From assembly GCA_003696955.1 (NCBI GenBank), contig RFGU01000015.1, positions 27,561 through 91,560 on the forward strand: a stretch of DNA of 64,000 bases, given 5' to 3'. Shown in pieces: positions 20,364 through 28,817 of the stretch. The notes under the pieces are model-generated. The model saw only the letters and a list, made by a program, of their open reading frames with translations. It had not been told where the DNA came from and did not search any database. The translations under genes and the position numbers were made by a program. Numbering within the stretch: the first letter of the stretch is position 1; the number at the start of each line of letters is the position of its first letter. Origin of the DNA: Deltaproteobacteria bacterium (GTDB lineage: Bacteria > Myxococcota_A > Polyangia > Nannocystales > Nannocystaceae).

Positions 20364-21866
20364 ATGGGTCCGTTCGCCCGCCACGCCGCCCTCGAGCGCG
20401 CCATCCCCGTCGCCGGCTTCGTCCTGGCCTTCGTCCTCGGGCGCGCGGCGGCGGCGGGGTTTGCGAGTTTTCCCCTCGACGACGCGTGGATTCACCTCTC
20501 CTACGCCAAGAGCCTACGTCTAGGGGACGGCCTTTCGTACAATCCTGGCGATTGGGAGACGGGATGCTCGTCGCCCCTTTGGGTCCTCGTGCTCGCCCTC
20601 GTCCCCTGGGGCACGGCGCCCGCGGCGTCCGTCGCCTGGGTGGGCGCCTTCTTCTTCGGGCTCGGTGCCTACGCCACCACGCGCTTCGTCCGCGACGTAT
20701 GCCGGTCGGCCGCCACCGCGGATGCGCCCGTGCCCGTCCTCTCCATCACCGCCGCGGCCGCCGTGTGCGCGGCCGTCTCCCCCGTGGGGCAGCTTGCTGC
20801 GGCCAGCGGCATGGAGGTGTGCCTGGCCTATGCGGCAAGTGCCCTCGCACTCCACGCCATCTGGTTCGCCACCGCCCCCGTCGCCGCCCTGACCGCGGCC
20901 CTCGCCGTCCTCGCCAGGCCCGAGGCCCTCGTCTTCGTCGGCGCTGCCGGGGCCGTCGCCGTCCTTCGGAGCGATCGGCGACGCGCAGGACTCGCGGCGG
21001 CCGGTGGCGCCGTGGCGGCCATGGCGGCGTGGTCGGCCTATTGCCTGGTCGTCTCGGGCGCGCCGTTGCCGAACACCTACTACGTCAAGGCCGGGCGCGG
21101 CGGCACCGCCGGCTTCGCCTACCTGGTCGAGGAGGTCCTGTCGTGGCAACCCGAGGTCGTCTCCCTCGCGGGTGTGGTGCTCCTGGGCCTTTGCGTGCGC
21201 TGGGAGGTCCGTGGCCGACGCCGCCACGTCGCCTCCGCCCTCGTGGCCGTCGCCGCGACCTTCGTCGCCATCGTCGTCGGCCGTCCGCTCCATCCGGGCG
21301 TGGGATTCTACGAGGCGCGCTACTTCGCGCCGTGGGCGATCCTCCTCACCGCCCTCGTCCCCCTCGGGCTCGCCGGGGTGCGCCGTGCCTACCTCGGCGC
21401 CGCCGGCGTCCTGCTCGTGGTCGCCGTGGGCGTGTTGCAGGCCCGGGACCTGCTCGCACGCGGGCGAGCCATGGCCGAGGACGTGGTCGCCGTGCACGAG
21501 GCACCGGCGCGGTGGATCGCCGACCACCTCCCCGAAGATGCCCGCGTGGCCGTCGAAGGCGCCGGGGCCACCCGCTTCTTCACCCCGCGCTCCATGGTCA
21601 TCGTGGACCTCGTCGGCCTGAACGCGCGGCGCCTCGCCCACCTGCATCACGACCGCCGTGCCAAGCTGTGCGCACTCGTGGACATCGCCCCCGGCTACTT
21701 CGTGATGCCCACGAACTGGCGCGCGCTCTTCGCTCCGGCCTTCGAACTCCGCGAGATCCGGACGTTCTTCGACCCGGCCTACGTGCAGGTGGACCCACCC
21801 CACCCCCATCGCGTGAGCGTCTTCGCCGCCACGGCGGCGCCCTCGGATGCCCTCGGTTGTCCGTAG
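20364..21866 (+). CDS. polytopic membrane protein, GT-C glycosyltransferase-like
   Basis: The 500-residue protein has about 10-12 hydrophobic segments and the acidic loop FPLDDAWIHLSYAKSL after the first one (about 35). This resembles the Asp-containing first loop of GT-C fold sugar transferases (LDDAFI...YAKN), followed by GDGLSYNPGDW. A long periplasmic C-terminal region follows the last membrane segment. It may transfer a sugar from a polyprenyl phosphate donor in the periplasm. Neither donor nor acceptor is known. It lies 12 bases after the MDR gene, probably in one operon. Confidence 0.7.
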   Translation: MGPFARHAALERAIPVAGFVLAFVLGRAAAAGFASFPLDDAWIHLSYAKSLRLGDGLSYNPGDWETGCSSPLWVLVLALVPWGTAPAASVAWVGAFFFGLGAYATTRFVRDVCRSAATADAPVPVLSITAAAAVCAAVSPVGQLAAASGMEVCLAYAASALALHAIWFATAPVAALTAALAVLARPEALVFVGAAGAVAVLRSDRRRAGLAAAGGAVAAMAAWSAYCLVVSGAPLPNTYYVKAGRGGTAGFAYLVEEVLSWQPEVVSLAGVVLLGLCVRWEVRGRRRHVASALVAVAATFVAIVVGRPLHPGVGFYEARYFAPWAILLTALVPLGLAGVRRAYLGAAGVLLVVAVGVLQARDLLARGRAMAEDVVAVHEAPARWIADHLPEDARVAVEGAGATRFFTPRSMVIVDLVGLNARRLAHLHHDRRAKLCALVDIAPGYFVMPTNWRALFAPAFELREIRTFFDPAYVQVDPPHPHRVSVFAATAAPSDALGCP

Positions 21867-21979
21867 GTGGCGGGCGTCCGAGTGCCCGGTGCGTGCTCGA
21901 CCTCACATCCGACAGCTTTCCAGCCGCCCCGGATCCGTCCCAAGATGGTCGCGGCGACGAACGAAAGGTCGGGCCGCAC

Positions 21980-22531
21980 GTGACGCGCTTTACCCTCACC
22001 CACACCATCTCGTGTTCGGAAGACACCTTCTGGGCCCTGTACCTCGACACCGAGTTCACGGTGCGCCTCATCACCGAAGGGCTCGGGTTCGAGGCCTGCC
22101 GCGTCGAGGAACTGCGCGACGACGGCGCGACGATCCACCGTACGACCGTGGCCCAACCCAAGCTCGAACTGCCCGACGCCGTCGCCAAGCTGCTCGGCCC
22201 GCGCCTTTCCTACCGGGAGGAGGGCACCTTCGACAAGGCGCGCCGTACCTGGGAGTGGACGACCCACCTGGCCGTGTTGTCCGACAAGATCCAGCTCGGC
22301 GGCACCATGCGAACCCGGCCCGAAGGCAACGATCGATGCGTCCGCATCGCGGACCTTTGGGTGCGCGCCCGGATCTTCGCCCTCGGCGGCCTGGTGGAGA
22401 AGGCGGCGGAACGCAACCTCCGCAAGGGCTGGCAGACCAGCGCGGACTGGATGAACGAGGAGCTTCGCACCGGGCGACTCGTTCCGCCCACGCCCGAGGC
22501 GGCCACGACCGAACGGGCGACTACGGCGTGA
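21980..22531 (+). CDS. DUF2505-type protein
   Basis: The 183-residue protein fits the DUF2505 family, a START/SRPBCC-like lipid- or ligand-binding fold: N-terminal TRFTLTHTISCSEDTFWALY, a middle beta region, and an amphipathic C-terminal helix with EKAAERNLRKGW. No signal peptide is seen. I place the start at GTG 21980 because GAAAGG lies 11 bases upstream and the family starts here; the frame is open much further up. It converges with the 22521-23327 lipoprotein gene, and their last 11 bases overlap. Function unknown. Confidence 0.72.
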   Translation: MTRFTLTHTISCSEDTFWALYLDTEFTVRLITEGLGFEACRVEELRDDGATIHRTTVAQPKLELPDAVAKLLGPRLSYREEGTFDKARRTWEWTTHLAVLSDKIQLGGTMRTRPEGNDRCVRIADLWVRARIFALGGLVEKAAERNLRKGWQTSADWMNEELRTGRLVPPTPEAATTERATTA

Positions 22532-23327
22532 TCGCCACCTCGAGGTCCTCGCCCACGACACCGTCTGCCTGCACGACCTTGCCGCCGTCTTCGGAGGTGG
22601 CGTACGTGGAGATGGGGCATACGCCCGACATGCACCCGCACGTGGCCGGGTCGTCCGCAGGGCACGTGGCCGTCACGGCCACCTCGAGCACGAAGGACGT
22701 TGCCGGTTCGAGGGCGTCGGCCACACGGCATCCGGCAAACAATGGCCGCTCGCCTTCGAGGATCTCGCAACCTCCACAGATGTCGCAACCCCGGCAGCTC
22801 GAGACGCTCCCGAGCTGCCGCCACAGCCGCCCGTCCCAGGGCACTTCGAGGACACCGCCCGGAGCGACGGCGTAGGTGTCGAAGCGACGTGCGAAGTTCT
22901 CGTCGCACGCTGGTCCCTCGTAGGGGTCGAAGCATTGCGACGGCGCCACCCACTGGGCCGCGTCCCAACAGCTCGCCCCCGCCGGAGACGGTGGACTGCG
23001 CTCGATCTGGCCGGACGACACGGACAAGAGCGCCAGGTCGTCGCCACACGCGGCCGGTAGCTCGAACGGCAAGAGGTACTGCACCTCGGTCGTCTCGTTG
23101 CGGATCCGAATCGTCGTCTGCGCACCGGCCGACGGGTCCTCGTCGGCGACCGGCATGCACTCGGACGGCGAGCCCGTGCTGGTGCCCTCCAAACCCGTCG
23201 TGCCCGTGTCACCTTCGGACCCCACGGTTGCCTCGCACGCGGACACGGTTCCCGCCAGCATGGCAAGGAACGCCCCAGCGGACACGTATGCAGCTCGACG
23301 GAGGACGATGGGGGACGAGCGGATCAT
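22521..23327 (-). CDS. Cys-rich lipoprotein, unknown function
   Basis: Predicted outer-membrane or periplasmic lipoprotein of 268 residues. The signal peptide ends in a lipobox VSAC (Cys about 31) followed by a short Gly/Thr/Ser linker. The mature part is rich in Cys, in pairs such as CRGCDICGGC and CGCMSGVC, which suggests disulfide-stabilised domains or metal binding. I recognise no catalytic motif. AAGG lies 5 bases before ATG 23327. Its 3' end overlaps the DUF2505 gene by 11 bases on the opposite strand. Confidence 0.75.
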   Translation of the reverse strand: MIRSSPIVLRRAAYVSAGAFLAMLAGTVSACEATVGSEGDTGTTGLEGTSTGSPSECMPVADEDPSAGAQTTIRIRNETTEVQYLLPFELPAACGDDLALLSVSSGQIERSPPSPAGASCWDAAQWVAPSQCFDPYEGPACDENFARRFDTYAVAPGGVLEVPWDGRLWRQLGSVSSCRGCDICGGCEILEGERPLFAGCRVADALEPATSFVLEVAVTATCPADDPATCGCMSGVCPISTYATSEDGGKVVQADGVVGEDLEVAITP

Positions 23328-23454
23328 GGCACCTTCGAGTAGATGGGTCCGTTCCAGCGGTCCATTGTTCCCCCTCCGACATCGCGGCGCCACCGGACAC
23401 GCCGGGGCGCGTACGCCGGGGCGCGCCCCCCGACGACGCCTCGATGGGCTCCGG

Positions 23455-24843
23455 TCAGGCCGGCCGCCTGCGACGCGCCAGCGCGAGGACGAAGCAGAGT
23501 GCGAGCCACGCGCGGGATCGAGCCCCGCTGACGCTGCAGCCCTTGGCCGACGCCCCGGGGGCTCCGTCCACCGGTGGCGGCGTCTCGTCGGCTGCGCCGC
23601 CCGGAGCCTCGGCATCGGGCGATCCGGCGGACGTGCCGAGGTCCTCGCCGGCTCCGGCCGCGCCGCCCTCGTCCTCCCCGCCGGACGGCTCCGCCCCACC
23701 CCCACCGGCTCCGGCGCCTCCCGATTGCTGCCGCTCGCGCTCCTCCTTGTGCTTCAAGAAGCGCTCCGGGTACGGCGGCAGCTCGAAGTTCGCGGGCATG
23801 GGCCGCGCGTCGGCGAGCTTTCGCCAGCGCGCCGGGATCTGGCCCCCGGGTGCCGGCTGCTGCACCGTGAGCAGGTACAGGGCACGCCGATTCCGTACCT
23901 CGTCCACGTTGTCGCCGGTGGGCACCCGCAGGCCCCGCTCGCCCATGCCGGCATAGTAGATCTCGGCCCAGAACCCGTGGTCGTAGAAGTACTTGGCGAT
24001 GGCACGGGCACGGTTCTCCGAGAGCTTCTGGTTGTCGGCCGCACTGCCCACCGTGTCGGTGTACCCGACGATGTAGAGGCGCGGCGTGATCTGGGCGCCC
24101 ACGGCCTCGTTGACCTTCTGCAGCCCCACGAGTTCGTGAAGGGCGACCGCCAGCGCCTCCTTCACCTTCCATTCCTGGTCGGGCTTGATGTCGTACTTAC
24201 CGCTGTCGAAATTCACCTCGGTGTGCGGGATCTCGACGCTCCAAGGTACGAGCTTGTACTCTACGAAGCCCCCGAAGTCGTTCTCCGCCTTGACGTAGAC
24301 CATGAATACCTCGGCGGGGCTGTCCCAGGTGACCTCGAACACCTCGCCGGTACCGATCTCCTTGGTGACGAGGCCTTCGGCGATCACGTTGCCACGGGTG
24401 TCGTAGACCTTGTACTCGTAGCTCGAAAGGGGCGAAGGGGCCCGGTAGCGCACCTTGTGCCCCTCCACGATCTCGTCGCGATCGCTCAGCACGACGAGGT
24501 TGCCGATCTTGCCCGCCTTGCCCACGGGCCGCAGCACGTCGAACTCGAAGGTCGCCGACAACTCGTCGCTCTCGATGGACATCTCGTAGTGGGCCTGCCG
24601 CGATCGCTGCTTCCAGGCGATCTTCTTGCGGCTGCCGGCCCGCATGCCCGGGACCTTCTTGCGGATCGTCTGGCCGTCGCCTCGGATCACCACGGTAAAC
24701 GGCGGCAGATCCTCGTTGGCGACCAGGGTCAACGCGGCACGCCCAGCGCCGTCGGTCTGGCCCATGTACTCGTAGGAGAGCGGTCCGTCTGCGACGGCGG
24801 CGGCGGCGATGACGACGGGGGCGATGGTGGCGAACGAGAACAT
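23455..24843 (-). CDS. OmpA-domain protein with MYXO-CTERM tail
   Basis: Envelope protein of 462 residues. A short hydrophobic N-terminus acts as signal peptide. Beta-rich repeats (about 20-200) come next, then an OmpA-like peptidoglycan-binding domain (about 205-320) with YIVGYTDTVGSAADNQKLSENRA, and a Gly/Ala/Glu-rich linker. The last 28 residues are Cys-containing GCSVSGARS, a hydrophobic segment and RRRR, the MYXO-CTERM sorting tail processed by myxosortase to anchor proteins on the surface. GGAG lies 7 bases before the ATG, and a TATGCT -10 box lies 33 bases upstream. Confidence 0.88.
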   Translation of the reverse strand: MFSFATIAPVVIAAAAVADGPLSYEYMGQTDGAGRAALTLVANEDLPPFTVVIRGDGQTIRKKVPGMRAGSRKKIAWKQRSRQAHYEMSIESDELSATFEFDVLRPVGKAGKIGNLVVLSDRDEIVEGHKVRYRAPSPLSSYEYKVYDTRGNVIAEGLVTKEIGTGEVFEVTWDSPAEVFMVYVKAENDFGGFVEYKLVPWSVEIPHTEVNFDSGKYDIKPDQEWKVKEALAVALHELVGLQKVNEAVGAQITPRLYIVGYTDTVGSAADNQKLSENRARAIAKYFYDHGFWAEIYYAGMGERGLRVPTGDNVDEVRNRRALYLLTVQQPAPGGQIPARWRKLADARPMPANFELPPYPERFLKHKEERERQQSGGAGAGGGGAEPSGGEDEGGAAGAGEDLGTSAGSPDAEAPGGAADETPPPVDGAPGASAKGCSVSGARSRAWLALCFVLALARRRRPA

Positions 24844-24876
24844 GGGCGTACTCCTCGGCGAGCGTTGGGCCGCGCA

Positions 24877-24882
24877 AGCATA
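24877..24882 (-). promoter_or_regulatory. -10 element TATGCT of the OmpA-domain gene (leadered)
   Basis: TATGCT lies 33 bases before ATG 24843, leaving room for a leader that holds the GGAG ribosome binding site. No clear -35 box is seen. Confidence 0.4.
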
Positions 24883-24912
24883 GCGAACGCCCCCGCGCCC
24901 TGCCCCGCGGCC

Positions 24913-25935
24913 TCATCGCGTCGATCGCAAGGCGGCCTCGATGCAGGCCCGAACCTCGGCGAACCCTCCCCGGCCACACGAAACCGCGTCCGCCTCGCGC
25001 AACACGGCGGCCACCGCGTCCGGGTCCACTCCGTCCGCCTGCGGGCTGCGCTCGATCCGCCCCGCGTCGGCCAACGCAGCTTCGACGGCTCGGTCGAGGC
25101 GGTCGAGGGCCTTTCCATACGCCTCCCAGAAGTCGGCGAAGGCCGCGCGCGCCTCACCCTCGAGGGCCCGCAGCAGGGCGCCTGCCGTCCGACCGAGCAT
25201 GGGGGCCATCTCCTCGTAGCGCCGCGTCCGCCACGCATCCGCGTCGATGCCCTCGTCGAACCAACGGCCGAACGCCTCGGACCAGCGGAACAACGCCGAG
25301 CCCGGGACGCCACCCGCACGAAGCCGCCCGCCGAGTCCTGCACTCCACGCGGCCTCGCGGGTGCGAAGCGTCGCAAGGGCCGCATCCACGGACTCGGGCA
25401 GCCCCCCCCCGACGGCCGGACGCAGGCGGGCCACGAGCACCGGCGCGAAGGCCCGCGCACGCCGCAAGGCGGCGCCGTCGCCCGGACCGCCCACCGTGAC
25501 GCGAACGACGGCCCACGGGACCTGCGCCGTCGCAGCGAGACGCTCCCAGGCTTCGGCGTCCTCCACGTCGAGATCGAGTCCCCACGCTGCTGCGCCGGCG
25601 TCGGCGGCATGTTGGTCCACCGGCGGCGTGCCGCCCTCGCCGCCGGGGCGATGCCAGATCAGGTCCGGGGAGCGCCCCCAGGGAAATTCGGTGACACCTA
25701 CGTCGGCCGCCACGGGCACGTCCGCAAGCGACGGCCGGTCCCCGGCGAAGCGCAAGGTCCGCCGCGACGGCGGCTTCGGCGGATCCGCGCCCACGTCGAC
25801 GATGGCGACCGCGGCGCGGGTCGCCTCGACCCAACGAACCGCTTCGGCCCATGGTCGCCCCTCGACCTCGAGCACCAGCCGAAGGCCACTGCGGATCCGC
25901 GCCGAGCACTCGGCATCGGGAGCTACGCGGGGCAT
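24913..25935 (-). CDS. unknown protein, about 340 residues
   Basis: I do not recognise this protein. The C-terminal third is helical, with DFWEAYGKALDRLDRAVEAAL. The N-terminal two thirds alternate short hydrophobic strands (VAIVDVGAD, PWAVVRVTVGG, APVLVARLRP) with helices, the look of an alpha/beta barrel or Rossmann-like enzyme, but no catalytic signature is clear. There is no signal peptide or membrane segment. The start is uncertain: ATG 25935 is the first reasonable one, with GTG 25944 nearby, and no Shine-Dalgarno sequence stands out. It lies between the OmpA gene and panD on the same strand, with 267 bases of spacing to panD. Confidence 0.6.
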   Translation of the reverse strand: MPRVAPDAECSARIRSGLRLVLEVEGRPWAEAVRWVEATRAAVAIVDVGADPPKPPSRRTLRFAGDRPSLADVPVAADVGVTEFPWGRSPDLIWHRPGGEGGTPPVDQHAADAGAAAWGLDLDVEDAEAWERLAATAQVPWAVVRVTVGGPGDGAALRRARAFAPVLVARLRPAVGGGLPESVDAALATLRTREAAWSAGLGGRLRAGGVPGSALFRWSEAFGRWFDEGIDADAWRTRRYEEMAPMLGRTAGALLRALEGEARAAFADFWEAYGKALDRLDRAVEAALADAGRIERSPQADGVDPDAVAAVLREADAVSCGRGGFAEVRACIEAALRSTR

Positions 25936-26202
25936 GCATCCCACGAAAGCGCGCCGCGGACGGCTTCGCAAGTCGGCCCCCGGGGGACTTCGTGGCCCCG
26001 CGGGGCGTGCCTTTCGTGCGCCGCAGGAGACGGGCTGCAGCTTTGGCCGCGTCCCCTCCCTGCCGTCCCCGACGGCCGACGCGCCCCGCTCGGCCGAGGC
26101 GGCCGACCAGATCGCCACGACGTTCGAAGCCGGACGGGCGAAACGGCACACGTTCGCCCAAGGGCGTCGTCGTCCCCGGCAACCGCGAAGGGCCACTCGG
26201 CC

Positions 26203-26607
26203 TCAGGCGTTGGAGACGCGGCGCTTGGGCCCGGCGATCTCCCGCAGGGCCGGATCGACGATGCGATTGTCGTCGTCGACGAGCACCACCCTCGGCGTCC
26301 ACGTCGATGCGGCCTGCTGCGGGACCTCCGCAAACGTCGCCACGATGATCTTGTCGCCCGGCTTGGCGAGGTGGGCGGCGGCGCCGTTCATGCACATCAC
26401 GCCGCTTCCGTCCTCGCCGCGCAGGGCGTACGTCACGAGCCGCGTCCCGCGGGTCACGTTCCACACGTGCACCTGCTCGTGCTCGTAGATGCCGGCGGCG
26501 TCCATCAGGGCGCCGTCGATGGTCAGGCTGCCCTCGTAGTCGAGGTCGGCGTGGGTGACGGTCGCGCGGTGGATCTTCGACTTGAAGAGATGGATCCGTG
26601 GTTCCAT
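26203..26607 (-). CDS. panD: aspartate 1-decarboxylase proenzyme
   Basis: Makes beta-alanine from aspartate for pantothenate and coenzyme A. The 134-residue proenzyme self-cleaves between Gly26 and Ser27 (EGSLTID) to form the pyruvoyl group. The substrate Lys is Lys11 in [10 protein letters not shown], two places later than in the usual numbering because of an N-terminal extension. [10 protein letters not shown] supplies the conserved Asn/Ala region. GGAGGG lies 4-5 bases before the ATG. panC, which uses its product, is at 37711-38568, not adjacent. Confidence 0.96.
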   Translation of the reverse strand: MEPRIHLFKSKIHRATVTHADLDYEGSLTIDGALMDAAGIYEHEQVHVWNVTRGTRLVTYALRGEDGSGVMCMNGAAAHLAKPGDKIIVATFAEVPQQAASTWTPRVVLVDDDNRIVDPALREIAGPKRRVSNA

Positions 26608-26675
26608 GGTGCCCTCCGTCCCGGCCCGAGGGGTCCAGGCGGTCGGGCCAAGCGTGGCCGCCCCCGCCGCCGCCG

Positions 26676-27575
26676 TCAAGGATCGGCCCCGCCCGGCGGC
26701 GGCACCCAGATCCATCCCCCGCGCACGAACACCTCGGGGGAGCGGGCGACCTCGGCGGCCAGCGGCTCCGCCACGGTGTCCTCGAACGACCAGCCACAGC
26801 GCGCAAGATCGCAGGCGACCACCGAGGCGATCACGGCATAGAAGACGGCCCGCTGCCGCACCACGAGCTCCGGCCAGACGTGGTCGAAACGAAGGCGACC
26901 GCGCAGGGATTCGAGCACATCGGCCCGGGCGCGGCGAACGTCCGCGAGGGCGCCGGCACGGGTGCGCCGCTCCGTCTCCTCGCCGAACCAGCGCACCACG
27001 GCCGCCCGTGGCGCCACCTCGACCAAGTTGACGCCCGCCACGAGTCGACCGGCGAACCTTCGCCGCAGGTAGTGCATCCGCGCCGCGAGCGGGGCCGTCC
27101 CCTGGCCCCACCCCGCCCGCACGGGCAATGCCTCGCGCTGTCGGACGACCTCGCAGGCCCGTTCCACGTACGGAAGCACGGCGGGCTTGCCCGAACGGAC
27201 ATGCCCGATGCGCGTGGCGAAGCGCACCTCGTCCACGGGGCATGCGGCGACCCCCGGACAGGGTACGTCGCAGCGCAGACACGGTGGCACGACCAGCGGG
27301 GCGTCCACGGCGACGAGGGTCGCGTCGGTCACGTGGGCATCGAGGTACGCCTCGAGTTCCGCGTCCCGCAGATAACCGGTGTCCGCGACCGGACGGTGCT
27401 CGCCGTGATCGCCGGTGCCCCGGTGCCCGATCCGCGTCGCGGCGTGATGAATCGCCAAGTTCGGAGACGGAGCGCCCGGCTCCCACGACAGTCGCGCCAC
27501 GGCCGTCTGCTTGCCGCGGCCCCCTCCGAGGGAGATCCCGATGAATCGGCGAAATCGCCCCCGCGGCCCGCTCAC
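26676..27575 (-). CDS. DUF429-type predicted nuclease
   Basis: The 299-residue protein fits DUF429, an RNase H-like fold predicted to act on nucleic acid. An early strand holds [18 protein letters not shown] (the family usually has Asp where Ser14 stands here, GIDxG), [10 protein letters not shown] carries a conserved Asp, and a Cys-rich loop [18 protein letters not shown] follows. The GTG start overlaps the TGA of the UPF0158 gene by 3 bases (GTGA), so the two are co-translated. The possible Asp-to-Ser change at the first site is odd and deserves an alignment. Confidence 0.68.
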   Translation of the reverse strand: MSGPRGRFRRFIGISLGGGRGKQTAVARLSWEPGAPSPNLAIHHAATRIGHRGTGDHGEHRPVADTGYLRDAELEAYLDAHVTDATLVAVDAPLVVPPCLRCDVPCPGVAACPVDEVRFATRIGHVRSGKPAVLPYVERACEVVRQREALPVRAGWGQGTAPLAARMHYLRRRFAGRLVAGVNLVEVAPRAAVVRWFGEETERRTRAGALADVRRARADVLESLRGRLRFDHVWPELVVRQRAVFYAVIASVVACDLARCGWSFEDTVAEPLAAEVARSPEVFVRGGWIWVPPPGGADP

Positions 27576-28228
27576 TCGCCCGCTTGTTCCCCGTCGAGGT
27601 GGGACGAGGGCATCCGCTCGGTCAGGAAGCGCAGGTAGGCGATGGCCGCCGGCAACTCGAGCGCCGGCAACGCGTCGACCACCTCGTGGGCCGTCCGCCG
27701 CAGGGTCTCGGTGGGCCCTTCTCCCCGCTGGCCGATGGGCTTTTCGAGGGGCACGTCCGGCTCGGGGGGTTCTTCGGGCTCGCCCCACGGGGGGGGTTCG
27801 GCCAGGGGGATGTCGTGGGCCTCGAGCCAGCCGTTGATGTAGAGGTGGAGCAGGTTCGCACGGTAGGCGAACCATCGATCCCGCTCGACGGGATAGGACA
27901 AGAGCACGTCCTTGAAGCGCCGAAACGCTCCCTTGCCGTCGATGGCGAGGATGAGCCGCTCCTTGAGGGCGGGGTCCTCCACGGACATGACGAACCGCTC
28001 CATCCACCGGTACTGCTCCCGCGACGAGGCAGGATCGAGGTGGATGTAGCGTCCGGTGCCGCGACGGATGATGCGGCGTTTCTCGTCGTCCTCGGGCCTC
28101 GAGTCGACGATGGTGACGACCTGGCCGCTCTCGAGGTCCAGGTAGCTGTGGGTGTCCGGGGCGTTGTGCTCGAAGGCCGTTTCGAGCGCCGCCCAGTCCG
28201 GCTTGACGCCGGTCGGCGTGATGTTCAT
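27572..28228 (-). CDS. UPF0158-family protein
   Basis: The 218-residue protein matches the UPF0158 family of unknown function: [23 protein letters not shown], then RYIHLDP and [16 protein letters not shown], with [11 protein letters not shown] and W as the family core. A Pro/Glu-rich linker ([14 protein letters not shown]) separates a helical C-terminal segment. GGAG lies 6 bases before ATG 28228. It is translationally coupled to the DUF429 gene. Confidence 0.8.
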   Translation of the reverse strand: MNITPTGVKPDWAALETAFEHNAPDTHSYLDLESGQVVTIVDSRPEDDEKRRIIRRGTGRYIHLDPASSREQYRWMERFVMSVEDPALKERLILAIDGKGAFRRFKDVLLSYPVERDRWFAYRANLLHLYINGWLEAHDIPLAEPPPWGEPEEPPEPDVPLEKPIGQRGEGPTETLRRTAHEVVDALPALELPAAIAYLRFLTERMPSSHLDGEQAGE

Positions 28229-28432
28229 GGGATGCTCCAGGTAGAAGTTTGCGCAAGAAGAGGCCCCCACGACGTTGGTCGGACGCCGAAGGGCCCTTGG
28301 GGTCGGTGCTGGGTTCAGTGTAGCCCGCCCGCCTGTTGCGGCCAACGCGCAGCTTCCGTCGTTCCCGCGGAACGACGATGCGGACGGGCGGACGGGGCCG
28401 GCGGCCCCCCCGAACGAGCGTCGTCGCGCCCC

Positions 28433-28461
28433 CCCGCGAGCCGGCCGGCCCGCGAGCCGGC
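28433..28461. repeat. two 13-base direct repeats
   Basis: CCCGCGAGCCGGC occurs twice with a 16-base period, about 60-100 bases before the ATG at 28536. In this GC-rich sequence short repeats arise easily, so a role is unproven. Confidence 0.4.
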
Positions 28462-28523
28462 TACGCGGGCGCCCCCACGCACGCTTTTCGTGGCATGGGG
28501 GGTGCGCTCCCGACAATCGTGGT

Positions 28524-28529
28524 CATAGT
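28524..28529 (+). promoter_or_regulatory. -10 element CATAGT (leaderless)
   Basis: CATAGT is followed by 6 bases and then ATG 28536, with no Shine-Dalgarno sequence. Confidence 0.45.
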
Positions 28530-28535
28530 GCGTCC

Positions 28536-28817
28536 ATGACCGATGCGACCACGACTTCGGACAAGTTCGACCGCGTGCAGAAGATCGTCGACGAGCTGAG
28601 GACCATGCGCGACGAGCTGCGGGTACAGCTCCATCTCGCGGGCATGGAGGCCCAAACCCGTTGGAAGGAGGACCTCCAGCCGCGACTCGATAAGCTCGAG
28701 GCGGAGATCGAGCAGGCGGGTCGCAACCTCGGTGACACCCTCGAGCGACAATCGCTGGAGCTGCGCGACCAGATCCGCGAGCTTTGGTCCACCGTGCGCG
28801 ACAAGGCCAAGCGCTAG
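28536..28817 (+). CDS. small coiled-coil protein
   Basis: The 93-residue protein is almost wholly charged and helical, with heptad-like spacing (VQKIVDELRTMRDELRV, then LDKLEAEIEQAGRNL and LELRDQIRELW). It has no signal peptide and no membrane segment, so it is probably a cytoplasmic dimer. Leaderless start by the CATAGT box. Its last 4 bases overlap the end of the convergent Asp/Glu-rich gene. Function unknown. Confidence 0.75.
   Translation: MTDATTTSDKFDRVQKIVDELRTMRDELRVQLHLAGMEAQTRWKEDLQPRLDKLEAEIEQAGRNLGDTLERQSLELRDQIRELWSTVRDKAKR

Larger units (their letters stand above)
28229..28535. other. 307-base intergenic region between divergent genes
   Basis: It holds the start signals of the UPF0158 gene (minus) and of the coiled-coil gene (plus). 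A 13-base direct repeat CCCGCGAGCCGGC lies at 28433-28445 and 28449-28461; the second copy is part of a 7-bp inverted repeat GCCCGCG/CGCGGGC (28448-28470). No gene is apparent. Confidence 0.6.

Noticed and set aside
23098..26841. A 1247-codon open frame on the plus strand opposite lipoprotein, OmpA, panD and DUF429 genes
   Set aside because: It spans five convincing minus-strand genes and intergenic gaps; the translation is Arg/Gly/Pro-rich and matches nothing.
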